A stretch of 64,000 nucleotides of DNA from Mucilaginibacter rubeus (GTDB lineage: Bacteria > Bacteroidota > Bacteroidia > Sphingobacteriales > Sphingobacteriaceae): contig NZ_CP043450.1 of NCBI RefSeq assembly GCF_003286415.2, positions 1,984,001 to 2,048,000 on the forward strand. The letters run 5' to 3'. Within the stretch, counting starts at the first letter, position 1. Each line of letters opens with the position of its first letter. Under the pieces are notes generated by a model that was not told where the DNA came from, did not search any database, and was given only the letters and a program-made list of their open reading frames with translations. A program made the position numbers and the translations under genes. This document shows, one piece after another, positions 8,519 through 16,966 of the stretch.

Positions 8519-9259
8519 TCAGCGTAACAAATACGTCTGGCCATTTACTTCAATGGTTTGCGGATGAACGATCGTTGGCGCTCCGGCTGCCATTGCGACA
8601 CCTGAGAGTGGTGTATCTTTAAAGCCGGTCACTTTAACTTTATCACCTGTTTTTAACATCGGCCGTAATTGCTCCACAGCTGGCGGCGGCAGGTCTACCT
8701 GCACCTTACTATCCAGATTAATCCCCCTGATCGCGCCGCCCTGATCACGCTTAAACTCGCTGATGCTTCCGCTAAATATACCCGCTTCCGCTGTCGCAGG
8801 TACAATCGGCGCCGCCGGTGGTGTATCAACAATTTGGTTAGCCCCTGCGGTTAGGCTTACCATCTGGAATGCAATTGTGCCATCTGGGCCATTGTCCGTA
8901 AATCCCTTGACTGTTACTGTTTCACCTTGGCCCGCTGCGCTCATTAACCTTTTGCCTAATTGTTCGGGAAACCTGACTGTGATTACCTGGCTGCCGTTTT
9001 GAAGGGTAAAACTATTATATGTATACCTGTCATTGGTTTGATAGGCTACCACTTTGCCATTGAGTGTTGTCAGCGTTTTTAATACCAGACTGCGTTCGGG
9101 ACCTCTTTGGTGTCTGCCGGGAGGTGGGGGCGGCATTTCACCAGGGCCTCCTGCTGGTGGCACCGGTGGATTATTTAACGGACGGACCTGTGCCATTGTC
9201 AATCCGCTCATTACTGCGAAACAGGCGGTAATGGCTATTTTTTTAATTTGACTTTTCAT
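8519..9259 (-). CDS. Secreted Pro-rich protein with tandem OB-like domains
   Basis: A 246-residue protein with a clear signal peptide (charged MKSQIKK, hydrophobic stretch, cleavage near TMAQ, residue 24), then a Pro/Gly-rich linker (residues 28-55, GEMPPPPPGRHQRG). Two beta-rich repeats follow. The first has NGKVVAYQTNDRYTYNSFTL and VRFPEQLGKRL. The second has ISEFKRDQGGAIRGINLDSK and VDLPPPAVEQL, ending VNGQTYLLR. Each repeat runs short strand, xF/LP motif, GDxVxVxGF, which resembles OB-like DUF5666-type repeats, a weak assignment. It lies 114 bases upstream of the membrane-anchored paralogue and is probably the first gene of the two-component operon. Confidence 0.7.
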   Translation of the reverse strand: MKSQIKKIAITACFAVMSGLTMAQVRPLNNPPVPPAGGPGEMPPPPPGRHQRGPERSLVLKTLTTLNGKVVAYQTNDRYTYNSFTLQNGSQVITVRFPEQLGKRLMSAAGQGETVTVKGFTDNGPDGTIAFQMVSLTAGANQIVDTPPAAPIVPATAEAGIFSGSISEFKRDQGGAIRGINLDSKVQVDLPPPAVEQLRPMLKTGDKVKVTGFKDTPLSGVAMAAGAPTIVHPQTIEVNGQTYLLR

Positions 9260-9640
9260 TTTTTCCTTGCTTAATTTTGAATTATTTTACGATTCAAAAC
9301 TACCAGGCCGGACTGAAGAGGCTATGAAAAGCGGATTAATTTTTATTCATATTCCAAAGTGAATTATAAATTTTGATACGCTCGTAAAAATACCCTGCAA
9401 GCCTGATAGTCGAAGAGTTAAGGCACAGGCGATATCGCCATGTTATTTAATTCAGGTTTTCTTATCAGAAAAAAATTTGAAAAGCATATTTTCCAATACG
9501 TTGTCAAGCCGGGAATTACTTATATCCATTGAAACTGCGGTCATTATTGGATAACCCAACAGATGCCCGCAGATCTTGCGGAATGACATTGTTTTCTGCG
9601 AGCGGCGATTATCTATAGGCTGATTTAAGGCTTACGAGTG
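9260..9640. other. Intergenic stretch without recognised gene
   Basis: Between the start of the secreted OB-like gene and the GH51 remnant I see no open frame with coding character, no tRNA and no strong repeat. The part next to 9259 must hold the minus-strand promoter of the two-component operon. I could not pick out a convincing TAnnTTTG element with correct spacing. Confidence 0.4.
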
Positions 9641-10310
9641 CTTATAGGTCCGGTTGAAGGAGGAGATGAGCGTAATACTGGGTAGCAATAGCGGCCCGTG
9701 GGCAATGGGTTGCCAGGCTTTCGGTTGTGCGTTGCCCGCCTAGTTCACATTCACAAATAATGGAGCATAACATGAGCGCTCCACCAGGTCACTATTGCGT
9801 TTCATACCGGTCATCCAGGCGGCATCTCCGAGCGTTGCATTAAGGTTGGTTGTAGGTGCTCCTTCACGAGCGGCCCATTCGCCCACAAATATTTTAGGAC
9901 TGGTTGCACGGTTATAGCTATCGTATTTCGCAGCATCCTCTTCCATTTCCGAGGCCGATTGATAATAATGTTCATCAACATTTCGGGTTTAACACTTACC
10001 ACCCGGTCGGGCTTGTAGTCTTCAATAGTTGAGATACAGCGTAATTGTGGATACCTGGCTTTAATAGCTGCCTGAAACTGTTTGAAACGACGTCGTAGGT
10101 ATGTAAGCTGTCAAACCAATCTTCGTTACCTATGCTACATCCGTAAGTTTAAAAGGAGCGGGGTGGCCATCTGCAGCTCGTTTTGCGCCCCAGTAAGTTT
10201 TAGTATCGCACATGCACCTGGCCCCAAAGTGATGAATATCAATGTATCTACCTTACAATCCAGAATGAAAAAGCTCGGCATTGCAAAAACAAAATATTCC
10301 TGAATCTTTT
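9640..10310 (-). pseudogene. Decayed GH51 alpha-L-arabinofuranosidase, C-terminal half
   Basis: Reading the minus strand from about 10200, consecutive pieces in shifting frames match a GH51 arabinofuranosidase: TYWGAKRAADGHPAPFKL, then after a shift IGNEDWFDSL (the catalytic acid/base region GNExW), then FQAAIKARYPQLRCIST and EDYKPDRVV. After a one-base shift near 9970 the frame gives DEHYYQSASEMEEDAAKYD, then PKIFVGEWAAREGAPTTNLN (the nucleophile region) and LGDAAWMTGMKRNSDLV, stopping at 9740 within SYAPLFVNVN. Downstream of the stop ATQYYAHL may continue the match. At least two frameshifts and an internal stop show that it is dead. The family assignment is strong from the order of motifs; how far the remnant extends at each end is uncertain. 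Confidence 0.8.
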
Positions 10311-10516
10311 CAATCAGACAGTTCGAAAGCCCATCGCCAGTAGCAATTTCATGTACTGGGGTTTAGGCTTTATTATTCTCCTATTGTTCAATTAACATAA
10401 TAAAAAACTGACCATTATTTTTTGCAGGCTCTTTTTCGATTTTAACCTCGGTTAAACTTATTGCGGCGGCATCGCCCGATGTTTGTCATGTCCTAAATGA
10501 TTAGGCATTAAGCAAC

Positions 10517-11311
10517 ATGAAAACAGCAATAATAATGATGGTATTGAGCATATTAGGTTTTACTGCTCAGGCCCAAAAAGCAACACATACAAATTCTAAA
10601 ACCATTATCCTGGTTCACGGCGCCTGGTCAGATGCGTCCTCATGGAATGCGGTAACGCCTTTGTTAAAAGCCCGGGGCGAAGAGGTGATCACCGTCAACC
10701 TTGCCGGCCATGGAAAAGACACCACCTCATTTGCAGATATCACCTTTCAAAGTTATGTTGACCAAGTAAAAGCAGCCATCGGCACCCGCACTAATGTAGT
10801 TTTGGTAGGCCACAGTTTTGCCGGAATGGTGATCAGCCAGGTTGCTGAAGAAGAACCAGCGCAAATTAAAGAACTGATTTTTCTCGCAGCTGCGTTACCG
10901 CACGATGGTGATAGTCTTTTATCACTGGCCCAACAAGATCCTGCATCTCACATCGGCAAATCCCTTACTATCGATAAGGAGCGTGGCGCAGCCATCATCG
11001 CCAAAGATGCAGCCGCCGATATTTTTGCAGCCGATGCGCCTCAGCGGGTTCAGGATTATATCGCCGCTAATATCAAACCAGAACCGCTGGTTCCGCTTGC
11101 CACACCGGTACACCTTACTGAAAATAATTTCGGCAGCGTTAAAAAAGTGTATATCCATACCGTTAATGACCATGCCATCAGCTATCCTGCACAACAATAC
11201 ATGTTTAAAGCAAGCAAAGTGGCTAAAGTATACACCCTGCAAAGCAGCCATACCCCATTTACTTCTATGCCTGATAAACTGGCTGCGATCCTGATTGCCG
11301 AAAGCAAATAA
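10517..11311 (+). CDS. Exported alpha/beta hydrolase
   Basis: A 264-residue protein with an N-terminal signal peptide (cleavage near TAQAQ, residue 20) and a single alpha/beta-hydrolase domain. The oxyanion loop is VHGAWSDASSW, the nucleophile elbow is GHSFAG with Ser100, a candidate acid lies in VNDHAIS, and the catalytic His is in SSHTPFTS. The order and the SSHTPF ending resemble the hydroxynitrile-lyase/methylesterase-like group of small esterases. The substrate is unknown; location is periplasm or outside. The OsmC gene follows 47 bases later on the same strand and a strong terminator comes after it, so the two probably form one transcript. A role in detoxifying reactive organics is possible but only inferred from that neighbour. 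Confidence 0.85.
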   Translation: MKTAIIMMVLSILGFTAQAQKATHTNSKTIILVHGAWSDASSWNAVTPLLKARGEEVITVNLAGHGKDTTSFADITFQSYVDQVKAAIGTRTNVVLVGHSFAGMVISQVAEEEPAQIKELIFLAAALPHDGDSLLSLAQQDPASHIGKSLTIDKERGAAIIAKDAAADIFAADAPQRVQDYIAANIKPEPLVPLATPVHLTENNFGSVKKVYIHTVNDHAISYPAQQYMFKASKVAKVYTLQSSHTPFTSMPDKLAAILIAESK

Positions 11312-11358
11312 TACCGATAAGCATTAACAATAATTTTTAACTTATAAATCAGAAAATC

Positions 11359-11778
11359 ATGAAACGTATTGCAAAAGCACATTGGAACGGTACCTTACAA
11401 GAAGGACAAGGAGAAATCAGCACACAAAGCAACGTGCTTAACGAAACACAATATTCATTTAAAACCCGCTTTGCTGATGGCATCGGCACCAATCCCGAAG
11501 AGTTGATCGCCGCAGCACATGCAGGTTGTTTTTCGATGGCCCTTAGTGCAACATTAGCACATCACAACGTTTCTGCCGGTGATATCTTTACTACGGCAAC
11601 ACTTGACCTTGATATGCAAGCGTTGAGCATTACAAGCATACATTTAGATTTGCGGGCCAGCGTTATCGAAGGTGTAGAAGAATCAACGTTTAGCGAAATT
11701 GCTGAAGGCGCAAAGGCACATTGCATCATATCAAAAGCATTGAATGTACCAATTACATTGAGCGTTGTTTATGTTTAA
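11359..11778 (+). CDS. OsmC/Ohr-family peroxiredoxin
   Basis: A 139-residue cytoplasmic protein of normal OsmC length. It carries the two redox-active cysteines of the family: Cys57 in AAAHAGCFSMAL and Cys122 in GAKAHCIISKAL. The segment TNPEELIAAAHAGC is the OsmC signature. Members reduce organic hydroperoxides using these cysteines. It starts 47 bases after the alpha/beta hydrolase gene and is followed within 35 bases by an intrinsic terminator, so the operon ends here. Confidence 0.93.
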   Translation: MKRIAKAHWNGTLQEGQGEISTQSNVLNETQYSFKTRFADGIGTNPEELIAAAHAGCFSMALSATLAHHNVSAGDIFTTATLDLDMQALSITSIHLDLRASVIEGVEESTFSEIAEGAKAHCIISKALNVPITLSVVYV

Positions 11779-11812
11779 CCCAATCGTAAGCATTAGATAA
11801 CTTAATGCCCGA

Positions 11813-11846
11813 AACTCACTGGATTATTTCCGGTGAGTTTTTTTTT
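11813..11846 (+). terminator. Intrinsic terminator of the hydrolase/osmC transcript
   Basis: AACTCACTGG (11813-11822) pairs with CCGGTGAGTT (11830-11839) with one G-T wobble over a 7-base loop, followed by a run of T to 11846. Confidence 0.9.
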
Positions 11847-11990
11847 GCGCCCGATATAGGTGTAAGTCCCGAACGAGCCTTGATAGGGTGAAGCGATAAT
11901 CAAAGACAAGGGGGCCTTTGAAGGGGCAATCTGGGGTACATCGAAACAACTAAGATGCGCTTATCTCAAGTGCTTGATTTATGTTAGATA
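11847..11990 (+). mobile_element. 5' remnant of a group II intron
   Basis: Directly after the T-run of the osmC terminator the sequence reads GCGCCCGATATAGGTGTAAG followed by TCCCGAACGAGCC, then further on CAATCTGG and ACATCGAAACAAC. This resembles the 5' end and domain I of bacterial group II introns (consensus GUGYGCCC... GGGUGnnAGUCCCGAAC... AAUCUG...). The first G of the consensus is a T here. Bacterial class C introns are known to insert just downstream of terminator hairpins, which fits this position. I find no reverse transcriptase and no clear domain V, so only a 5' fragment is proposed; its right boundary is uncertain. Confidence 0.6.
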
Positions 11991-12272
11991 TTGTCAATTC
12001 GGGTTGGCCGGTCAACCGTTGTTTCTGCTTGAAAATCGCTCGCCGGGTGTAGTAAAGTTTCCATGTTGTGAGATTTTTTTTATGTTTTTATTCAGTTGGC
12101 ATGCTCGCAACATTTACGTTTCTTGATAAATCTCTTTTTCTGACGGCGGTAACCTTACTGATGGTGTGCTAATTTTTAACTGTATTTATTTATCTGTTTT
12201 TAAGAGACTTAGTTTTGTTAGTCGTCGTAAATCTTCGATGAATTTTTTCGACCTGACTCCTGCTAAGAGTAC

Positions 12273-12304
12273 AAACCCTCTCTATATTACGTAGAGAGGG
12301 TTTT
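12273..12304 (+). terminator. Isolated terminator-like hairpin
   Basis: A perfect 12-bp stem, AAACCCTCTCTA (12273-12284) with TAGAGAGGGTTT (12292-12303), and a 7-base loop, followed by TTTTGTGTTTT. The T-rich side is on the plus strand. No intact plus-strand gene ends here; the nearest is osmC, about 500 bases upstream. It may be the terminator of a deleted gene. Confidence 0.7.
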
Positions 12305-12597
12305 GTGTTTTAGAGGATTTTGAGATACGTATTATAAGCATAGAGATGCATCTTTTATTTGATAAATCACGGCTATTTTGAATTTCTTCATCACGATTCG
12401 GTTCTATAATCGCCATCTCGATAATTATTATCGCTATTACCATCAGAAGCGGTTTTTCTTCCTTAGATACAGCGTTTTTTAATCTTTCGATCAGCCATTC
12501 TTTTTACTCGTCTTTTTTTTCATACCAATGTTTCAAATTAGCAATCTGACATGCCCCTGAGGTATAGTCTGCTGGTAATGGGGGAGCTGAGAATGGT
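12305..12597. other. AT-rich gene-poor flank, possible small decayed frame
   Basis: No complete gene is seen. On the minus strand an open stretch (about 12310-12510) reads KEWLIERLKNAVSKEEKPLL and continues with a hydrophobic segment, but it has no start codon. A frame just upstream (LKHWYEKKDE) ends in a stop directly before it. This could be a broken small gene; I do not recognise it. The bases 11991-12272 likewise show nothing identifiable beyond a short hairpin near 12001-12018. Confidence 0.35.
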
Positions 12598-14637
12598 TTA
12601 TTTGGTTCTGACTTTATTGGCAATGGTAAAGAATGGCAGGTCTACAGCCAGGAAAAAGTTCCACCGAATCGAGGGGTTGTTGACAGTGATGGTACCGGTA
12701 TTGTCTATCTTGGATAACCCGGGACCGTACTGCATGCCGAAGCCTAATGACAATGGCAGGTTAGCACCGAAGCCATAGACTGCGTGCAGTCCGGGTGAAA
12801 AGATTTGCCCCAGGTTAATTGAATAGTTTTTGGTGGAATTGGTGGTCTTGGCTGGGTCGGTACTGGTAGCTACCGATGGGTCTTTCTGAAGTTTATAGTC
12901 GATGATAGCGCCCAGGTCGAAGACTGAGCCGAACACACTCATAGAGCCGTAATTACCCCAACTGAGAAAACCAGGGGTATAGGATAGTCCGATGGGACCG
13001 TAAACGCCAAACTTGTCCGACCAGGCCCGTAGCGCTGTGGGGTTGCCGTTATAGATACTGTAATAAGCCCCGAGGTAGCTTTGCACGGATAGGTTGTTCC
13101 GGGTGTTTTTCTTGATCGAGGAACTGCCTACGGGCAGGATGGCATTGTCGAGGGCGGCTTTGATATCATCTTCGCTGTCGGCATCAACTACATTGCCAAT
13201 AAAAATCACGTAAGGTCGAATCTTGTCAACATACGAAAATAGCTGATCGGACGCTTTCTTATAATCCAATGCCCCCGTAATAGTTGATTTGGTGAAGCTG
13301 CCGCTACGGTCTTTGGTCAGGATTTGTACGTTGTCGATGATGTCGATGGCATCAGTGACAGCAGCGGTATATTTTTTGGTGTAGATGTCTTTATACAGGT
13401 TGTTGGACTTGCGGACGATGGTCAGGTACTCGTCGGCTTGGAGAGATTGATCGAAGACCTTTACAACACTGAAGGTGTAATCGGCTGCGTCGATCGCCAC
13501 ATTAATATAGTTGAAATAATCGTCAGGGGCCAGTTTTGTACCGGCGGCCCTTTTGGCAGCAATATCGTCACGGGATTTCTGCACTTTTTCTGTTAACGCA
13601 ATAAACTGGGATAGTTTGTTTTCCAATAAAAGCAGGCTGTTGGCTTTGTTGTCCATCCAGCTGCACAGCGTCTCGGTTTGACCGCCGATATGGTAGGTCA
13701 GATTTTTGAGCTGCACCTCGCTGTACAGCAGCCCGAAATAAAGTTTGGTGGTTATATCATCGGCGAACATCGTTTTGAGTTCAGTTGGGGTGACCCAGCT
13801 CCTGGATGGGGTAGTGCTGCTAAGGCTTTCGGAAAATATTTTAGCGAAGTGCACGGTAGCGACCAGGTTTTTGAAGCCATCACTGGCATTGGTGTAAAAG
13901 GGCTTTCCTTCGATATCGCTGATGGCCTGATCGATGTCGACGATGACTTTATCCGGGGATGCTCCGTCCTCAATCTCGTGCATGAGTTTAACACAGGCAA
14001 TGGCGGCGGGTACTTCCGGGAAGTTCTCCATCAGGGTCTGGTATTTGGGCAGTTCCAGCACGGCTTCCAGATTATACGTAACCTGTTGCAGATCGTCAAA
14101 AAAGCCGTCCCTGAGTTTGGGCAGCATCTGCGGATAGGTAAAACTCAACAGGTTCCGCAGGTTATCTGATGTTTTTGGAAACATAAGCTGGAACTCGGGA
14201 TATTTGTCTGATAGTTTTTTGAAGCGGTTAAAAAAGGCGACGGTGAGTTCCTGCTTGGCGCGGTCGATCATTAGATCAGCGATGGCGTTGGCGAATTTTG
14301 TGACGTCGACATTACCAAGGGCGGTGATCCCTTTGCTGAACCCCGCGGGAAGGTTTCCTCCGCCCATAGCGCCCGGGTCTTCGAACAAACCTTTGAAGAA
14401 AGGATTTTTATCGAGCAGTGTTTTATTGATCGGGGTTCCTTTTTTATAGTAAATATCATTTGCTAAAAGATCCTGTATCTCCTTTGTGATGGTGATTGTT
14501 TTGGCATCCGTATCGTAAAATTTTTTCAGGTAGGCGGCGCGGTAATAGTCCGAGCTGCTTGTAGGATCTGCACTGTACGCAGCGGTGCCGGTCAGCATAA
14601 GAAAAAGAGGTAAGAGAAGGTAAAGGTTTCGTTTCAT
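12598..14637 (-). CDS. Large exported protein of unknown function, third gene of the subtilase operon
   Basis: A 679-residue protein not recognised as any known family. It has a signal peptide (MKRNLYLLLP hydrophobic core, cleavage near AAYS, residue 22). The first about 480 residues look mostly helical, with repeated short amphipathic segments (for example SNNLYKDIYTKKYTAAVTDA). The last 180 residues are Gly/aromatic-rich alternating strands (GLSYTPGFLSWGNYGSM, LHAVYGFGANLPLSLGFGM) ending SIRWNFFLAVDLPFFTIANK, which looks like an outer-membrane beta structure. It follows the protease gene by 11 bases. Base composition is richer in GC than the flanks. Plausible roles are surface or outer-membrane effector, or substrate of the operon's protease; neither is shown. 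Confidence 0.75.
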   Translation of the reverse strand: MKRNLYLLLPLFLMLTGTAAYSADPTSSSDYYRAAYLKKFYDTDAKTITITKEIQDLLANDIYYKKGTPINKTLLDKNPFFKGLFEDPGAMGGGNLPAGFSKGITALGNVDVTKFANAIADLMIDRAKQELTVAFFNRFKKLSDKYPEFQLMFPKTSDNLRNLLSFTYPQMLPKLRDGFFDDLQQVTYNLEAVLELPKYQTLMENFPEVPAAIACVKLMHEIEDGASPDKVIVDIDQAISDIEGKPFYTNASDGFKNLVATVHFAKIFSESLSSTTPSRSWVTPTELKTMFADDITTKLYFGLLYSEVQLKNLTYHIGGQTETLCSWMDNKANSLLLLENKLSQFIALTEKVQKSRDDIAAKRAAGTKLAPDDYFNYINVAIDAADYTFSVVKVFDQSLQADEYLTIVRKSNNLYKDIYTKKYTAAVTDAIDIIDNVQILTKDRSGSFTKSTITGALDYKKASDQLFSYVDKIRPYVIFIGNVVDADSEDDIKAALDNAILPVGSSSIKKNTRNNLSVQSYLGAYYSIYNGNPTALRAWSDKFGVYGPIGLSYTPGFLSWGNYGSMSVFGSVFDLGAIIDYKLQKDPSVATSTDPAKTTNSTKNYSINLGQIFSPGLHAVYGFGANLPLSLGFGMQYGPGLSKIDNTGTITVNNPSIRWNFFLAVDLPFFTIANKVRTK

Positions 14638-14648
14638 ATGGTTGGGGT

Positions 14649-15734
14649 TTAAGTGTTAATTAGTATTTCAAAAAAATTGGCCGGATCGATTACTTTTTTT
14701 CCCTGGAAGCCATTTAGGTCGCTTCCGCTGTTATATAGCGCAGACAGAAGTTTGGCGGCATCCCAATTGCCGGTCTTTTTTTTGCAGGCCGAGACCCCCA
14801 GAGCTGCTATTGCGGCGATGATCGGTGTAGAAAAGCTGGTGCCGCTTTGAGCTGCAGGTGTGGAAGCTGTACCGTAAGACTCGATATCGGTGCCGCGGCT
14901 ATGTATGATCGTGTGTTCGCTACGCACGGTAATATCGCTGAGTTGTCCGTTTGCATCGGTGGCGCCAACGGATACAAAATTGCTAAAAGAGGCAGGATAA
15001 AGATCCTGGCTGATCACGCCGCCCGCGAAATTGTTGCCTGAAGCCGCAAACATCAGGACATTTTTATCAACTAATAGTTGATTCAGCTGGCTTTGGAAGT
15101 TTGTCTTGTCCGTATCGTTCAGGGGGGATCCGTAACTAACGGAAATAATATCGGCCCCTTTGCCGATAGCCCATTTGATACCGGAAATAATACTATTAAA
15201 ATTCCGCAGTTCGCCACCGGAACTGATCTTGCCGCACAGCAGTCTGCACTGTGGGGCTACGCCGATATACCAGTGCAGGGTATTACGGGCGGCAATGAGT
15301 GAACTGCAATGTGTACCGTGCAGGTCATGGCTCTTATCCATGATGGTACTTGCGTAATCGATCAGAATATCACTATCGGTAACCGCCGGCGCAAGATCGG
15401 TATTGCCGATGTCATAGCCGGTATCGAGTACGGCCACGGTGGCCAGGGAACCATACTCGCCGTAGGTGTCCCATAGGTCTTTGATTTTTAGTTCATCGAA
15501 CCAGGAGAAACTTTGTTTATCGGTCAGGTCTGTGGTTTGAAAGCCGCCGCTCCAATAGTAATTGTTGGCTTTGTCGCGAAACCAGGTGCCGATGCCGTCA
15601 TAGGCATCGCCTGGATATGCCGTATCGTCGACTTCCACTTCGTCCCCGGGCTCCAGGTAGCGGTCGCTTGGGGCGTTAACGCTGGGCCGACCAGCACGGA
15701 CATTCAGGTAGTTATCTTTAACGGTCAATTTCAT
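14649..15734 (-). CDS. SH3-domain subtilisin-like serine protease (S8) without signal peptide
   Basis: A 361-residue protein. Residues 1-70 form a bacterial SH3-like domain (DNYLNVRAGRPS, then GIGTWFRDKANNYYWSGGF), followed by a complete S8 catalytic domain: Asp104 in AVLDTGYDIG, His139 in DLHGTHCSS, the oxyanion Asn234 in AASGNNFAGG and the nucleophile Ser300 in SGTSFSTP. No signal peptide or propeptide is visible, so it is probably cytoplasmic, unlike most subtilases, and may be made in active or regulated form. Its start codon shares one base with the stop of the membrane-protein gene (TGATG), and the exported-protein gene follows 11 bases after it. This coupling suggests a three-part machine. 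A proteolytic switch is inferred, not proven. Confidence 0.92.
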   Translation of the reverse strand: MKLTVKDNYLNVRAGRPSVNAPSDRYLEPGDEVEVDDTAYPGDAYDGIGTWFRDKANNYYWSGGFQTTDLTDKQSFSWFDELKIKDLWDTYGEYGSLATVAVLDTGYDIGNTDLAPAVTDSDILIDYASTIMDKSHDLHGTHCSSLIAARNTLHWYIGVAPQCRLLCGKISSGGELRNFNSIISGIKWAIGKGADIISVSYGSPLNDTDKTNFQSQLNQLLVDKNVLMFAASGNNFAGGVISQDLYPASFSNFVSVGATDANGQLSDITVRSEHTIIHSRGTDIESYGTASTPAAQSGTSFSTPIIAAIAALGVSACKKKTGNWDAAKLLSALYNSGSDLNGFQGKKVIDPANFFEILINT

Positions 15735-16966
15735 CAGCCAACGGTTTTAAGGTTCTTGGGTGCAGGGCCTTTTTTGCCGCTGTTTTTACTGTCTTCATTC
15801 GGAGCCACAGCGCTGCGCAGCTGCATGAGTTTGTTGAGTAGGTCGAACCAGAAAGGTGCACCCAGGGAAATGGCTATGGCAGTTAGCAGCCAGCCGAAAG
15901 GGGTTAGGCAGTTGACGTTCTTCCCAAAGCCTCCTTCGTAGCCGATGCCTAAAGTGTGTGTGGCTTCCGGCAGGTATTTGCTGATGATCTGCACTTCTTT
16001 GTCCTGAACGGCCTTGGCCGGGTTGGCATTGATCTTCTTTTGTAGTTCGGCTTGTTCGGCTAAATAGGCCTTTCTTGCGGCAGTGTCTTTGACATTAGGC
16101 GGCGGGGCTTTGAGCGCTGTTTGGTCGGTCTTTAACTGATTGACGAGGTCGGGGTGGGCCTTTGTGAAGGCGCTGACCTGGCTGATAAGCTGGCTGCGCA
16201 TTTCGGGGTTGGCTTCGAGCGCTTTGGCGATCCGGATGGTATCAACATTGAATAAACCTGCAATGAGTAGACCGATTATCAGCAGGTAGATTTGTGTGTA
16301 TTTTTTGTACCAGCCGGTGGTGCGGTCCATCATTTCATTGAACCAATCGCTGATAAATCCCCGAAATTTGCTGACATCGCCCTGGGCATCGGCCCAGACT
16401 GATTCCAGGTAAATGGCGGTGTCTTCTTCAAGCTTGGGGTATGTCCAACCTTTATGATGATCCTTTAAGTGTTTGCCGCCTATGAGCTTATCTCCATTTA
16501 TCTTCCAGGCAATCTCCCGGTGTTGCAGACTGTGCTCGATGAGTTTACGGTCGGAAATGCCTGGCTTTGCATCGGGGCCGCGCAGCAGATCGACCAGTAC
16601 CTTGGTGAAGGTTTCCGGGTCGATATAGGATGGGCGTTTTCGCTGGACCAGGAAGGTATCGGCCCGAAGGTATTTGATTAGCGGGTGGGCAAAAAAAGCA
16701 TCGCTGACTTTAGGGTCTGCCTTGGCTGCGCCTCTGGCTGATTTATATGCCTGATCACCGCTCAACCACTTCCAGGCCCTGCCCAGTCTTCCCGGCCGTG
16801 CGCTCCTGCCGTCATCCAACATTCTTTGGATAGCTCTGGCCAGTAACCTGCCACGAAGGCCGGTCCGGGACGCGAACATTTCCTGGACAACAGTTGCCAG
16901 TAAGCTATAGAGAAGGTAGATAAAAATAAGCCCGATGGCTACGTCGAGTGCGGCGTTGTTGAACAT
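15734..16966 (-). CDS. Three-TM inner-membrane protein of unknown function, first gene of the subtilase operon
   Basis: A 410-residue protein without known domain. TM1 is residues about 6-26 (LDVAIGLIFIYLLYSLLATV), TM2 about 225-247 (YLLIIGLLIAGLFN) and TM3 about 358-378 (GWLLTAIAISLGAPFWFDLL). Between TM1 and TM2 lies a large soluble region with FFAHPLIKYLRADTF and PSYIDPETFTKVL. A second, probably helical and Lys/Ala-rich, region (255-340) lies between TM2 and TM3. The C-terminal tail is basic. The gene starts the operon; a promoter-like TATATTTA (minus strand, 17043-17036) lies 70 bases ahead of its ATG. It is linked to the subtilase gene by TGATG. I recall no named function for this family; it could anchor the protease or sense envelope state. 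Confidence 0.8.
   Translation of the reverse strand: MFNNAALDVAIGLIFIYLLYSLLATVVQEMFASRTGLRGRLLARAIQRMLDDGRSARPGRLGRAWKWLSGDQAYKSARGAAKADPKVSDAFFAHPLIKYLRADTFLVQRKRPSYIDPETFTKVLVDLLRGPDAKPGISDRKLIEHSLQHREIAWKINGDKLIGGKHLKDHHKGWTYPKLEEDTAIYLESVWADAQGDVSKFRGFISDWFNEMMDRTTGWYKKYTQIYLLIIGLLIAGLFNVDTIRIAKALEANPEMRSQLISQVSAFTKAHPDLVNQLKTDQTALKAPPPNVKDTAARKAYLAEQAELQKKINANPAKAVQDKEVQIISKYLPEATHTLGIGYEGGFGKNVNCLTPFGWLLTAIAISLGAPFWFDLLNKLMQLRSAVAPNEDSKNSGKKGPAPKNLKTVG

Noticed and set aside
12230..12275. TTCGACCTGACTCCTG resembles a tRNA T-loop/3' end, as at integration sites
   Set aside because: No matching acceptor stem or complete cloverleaf, so neither a tRNA nor an att site is supported.
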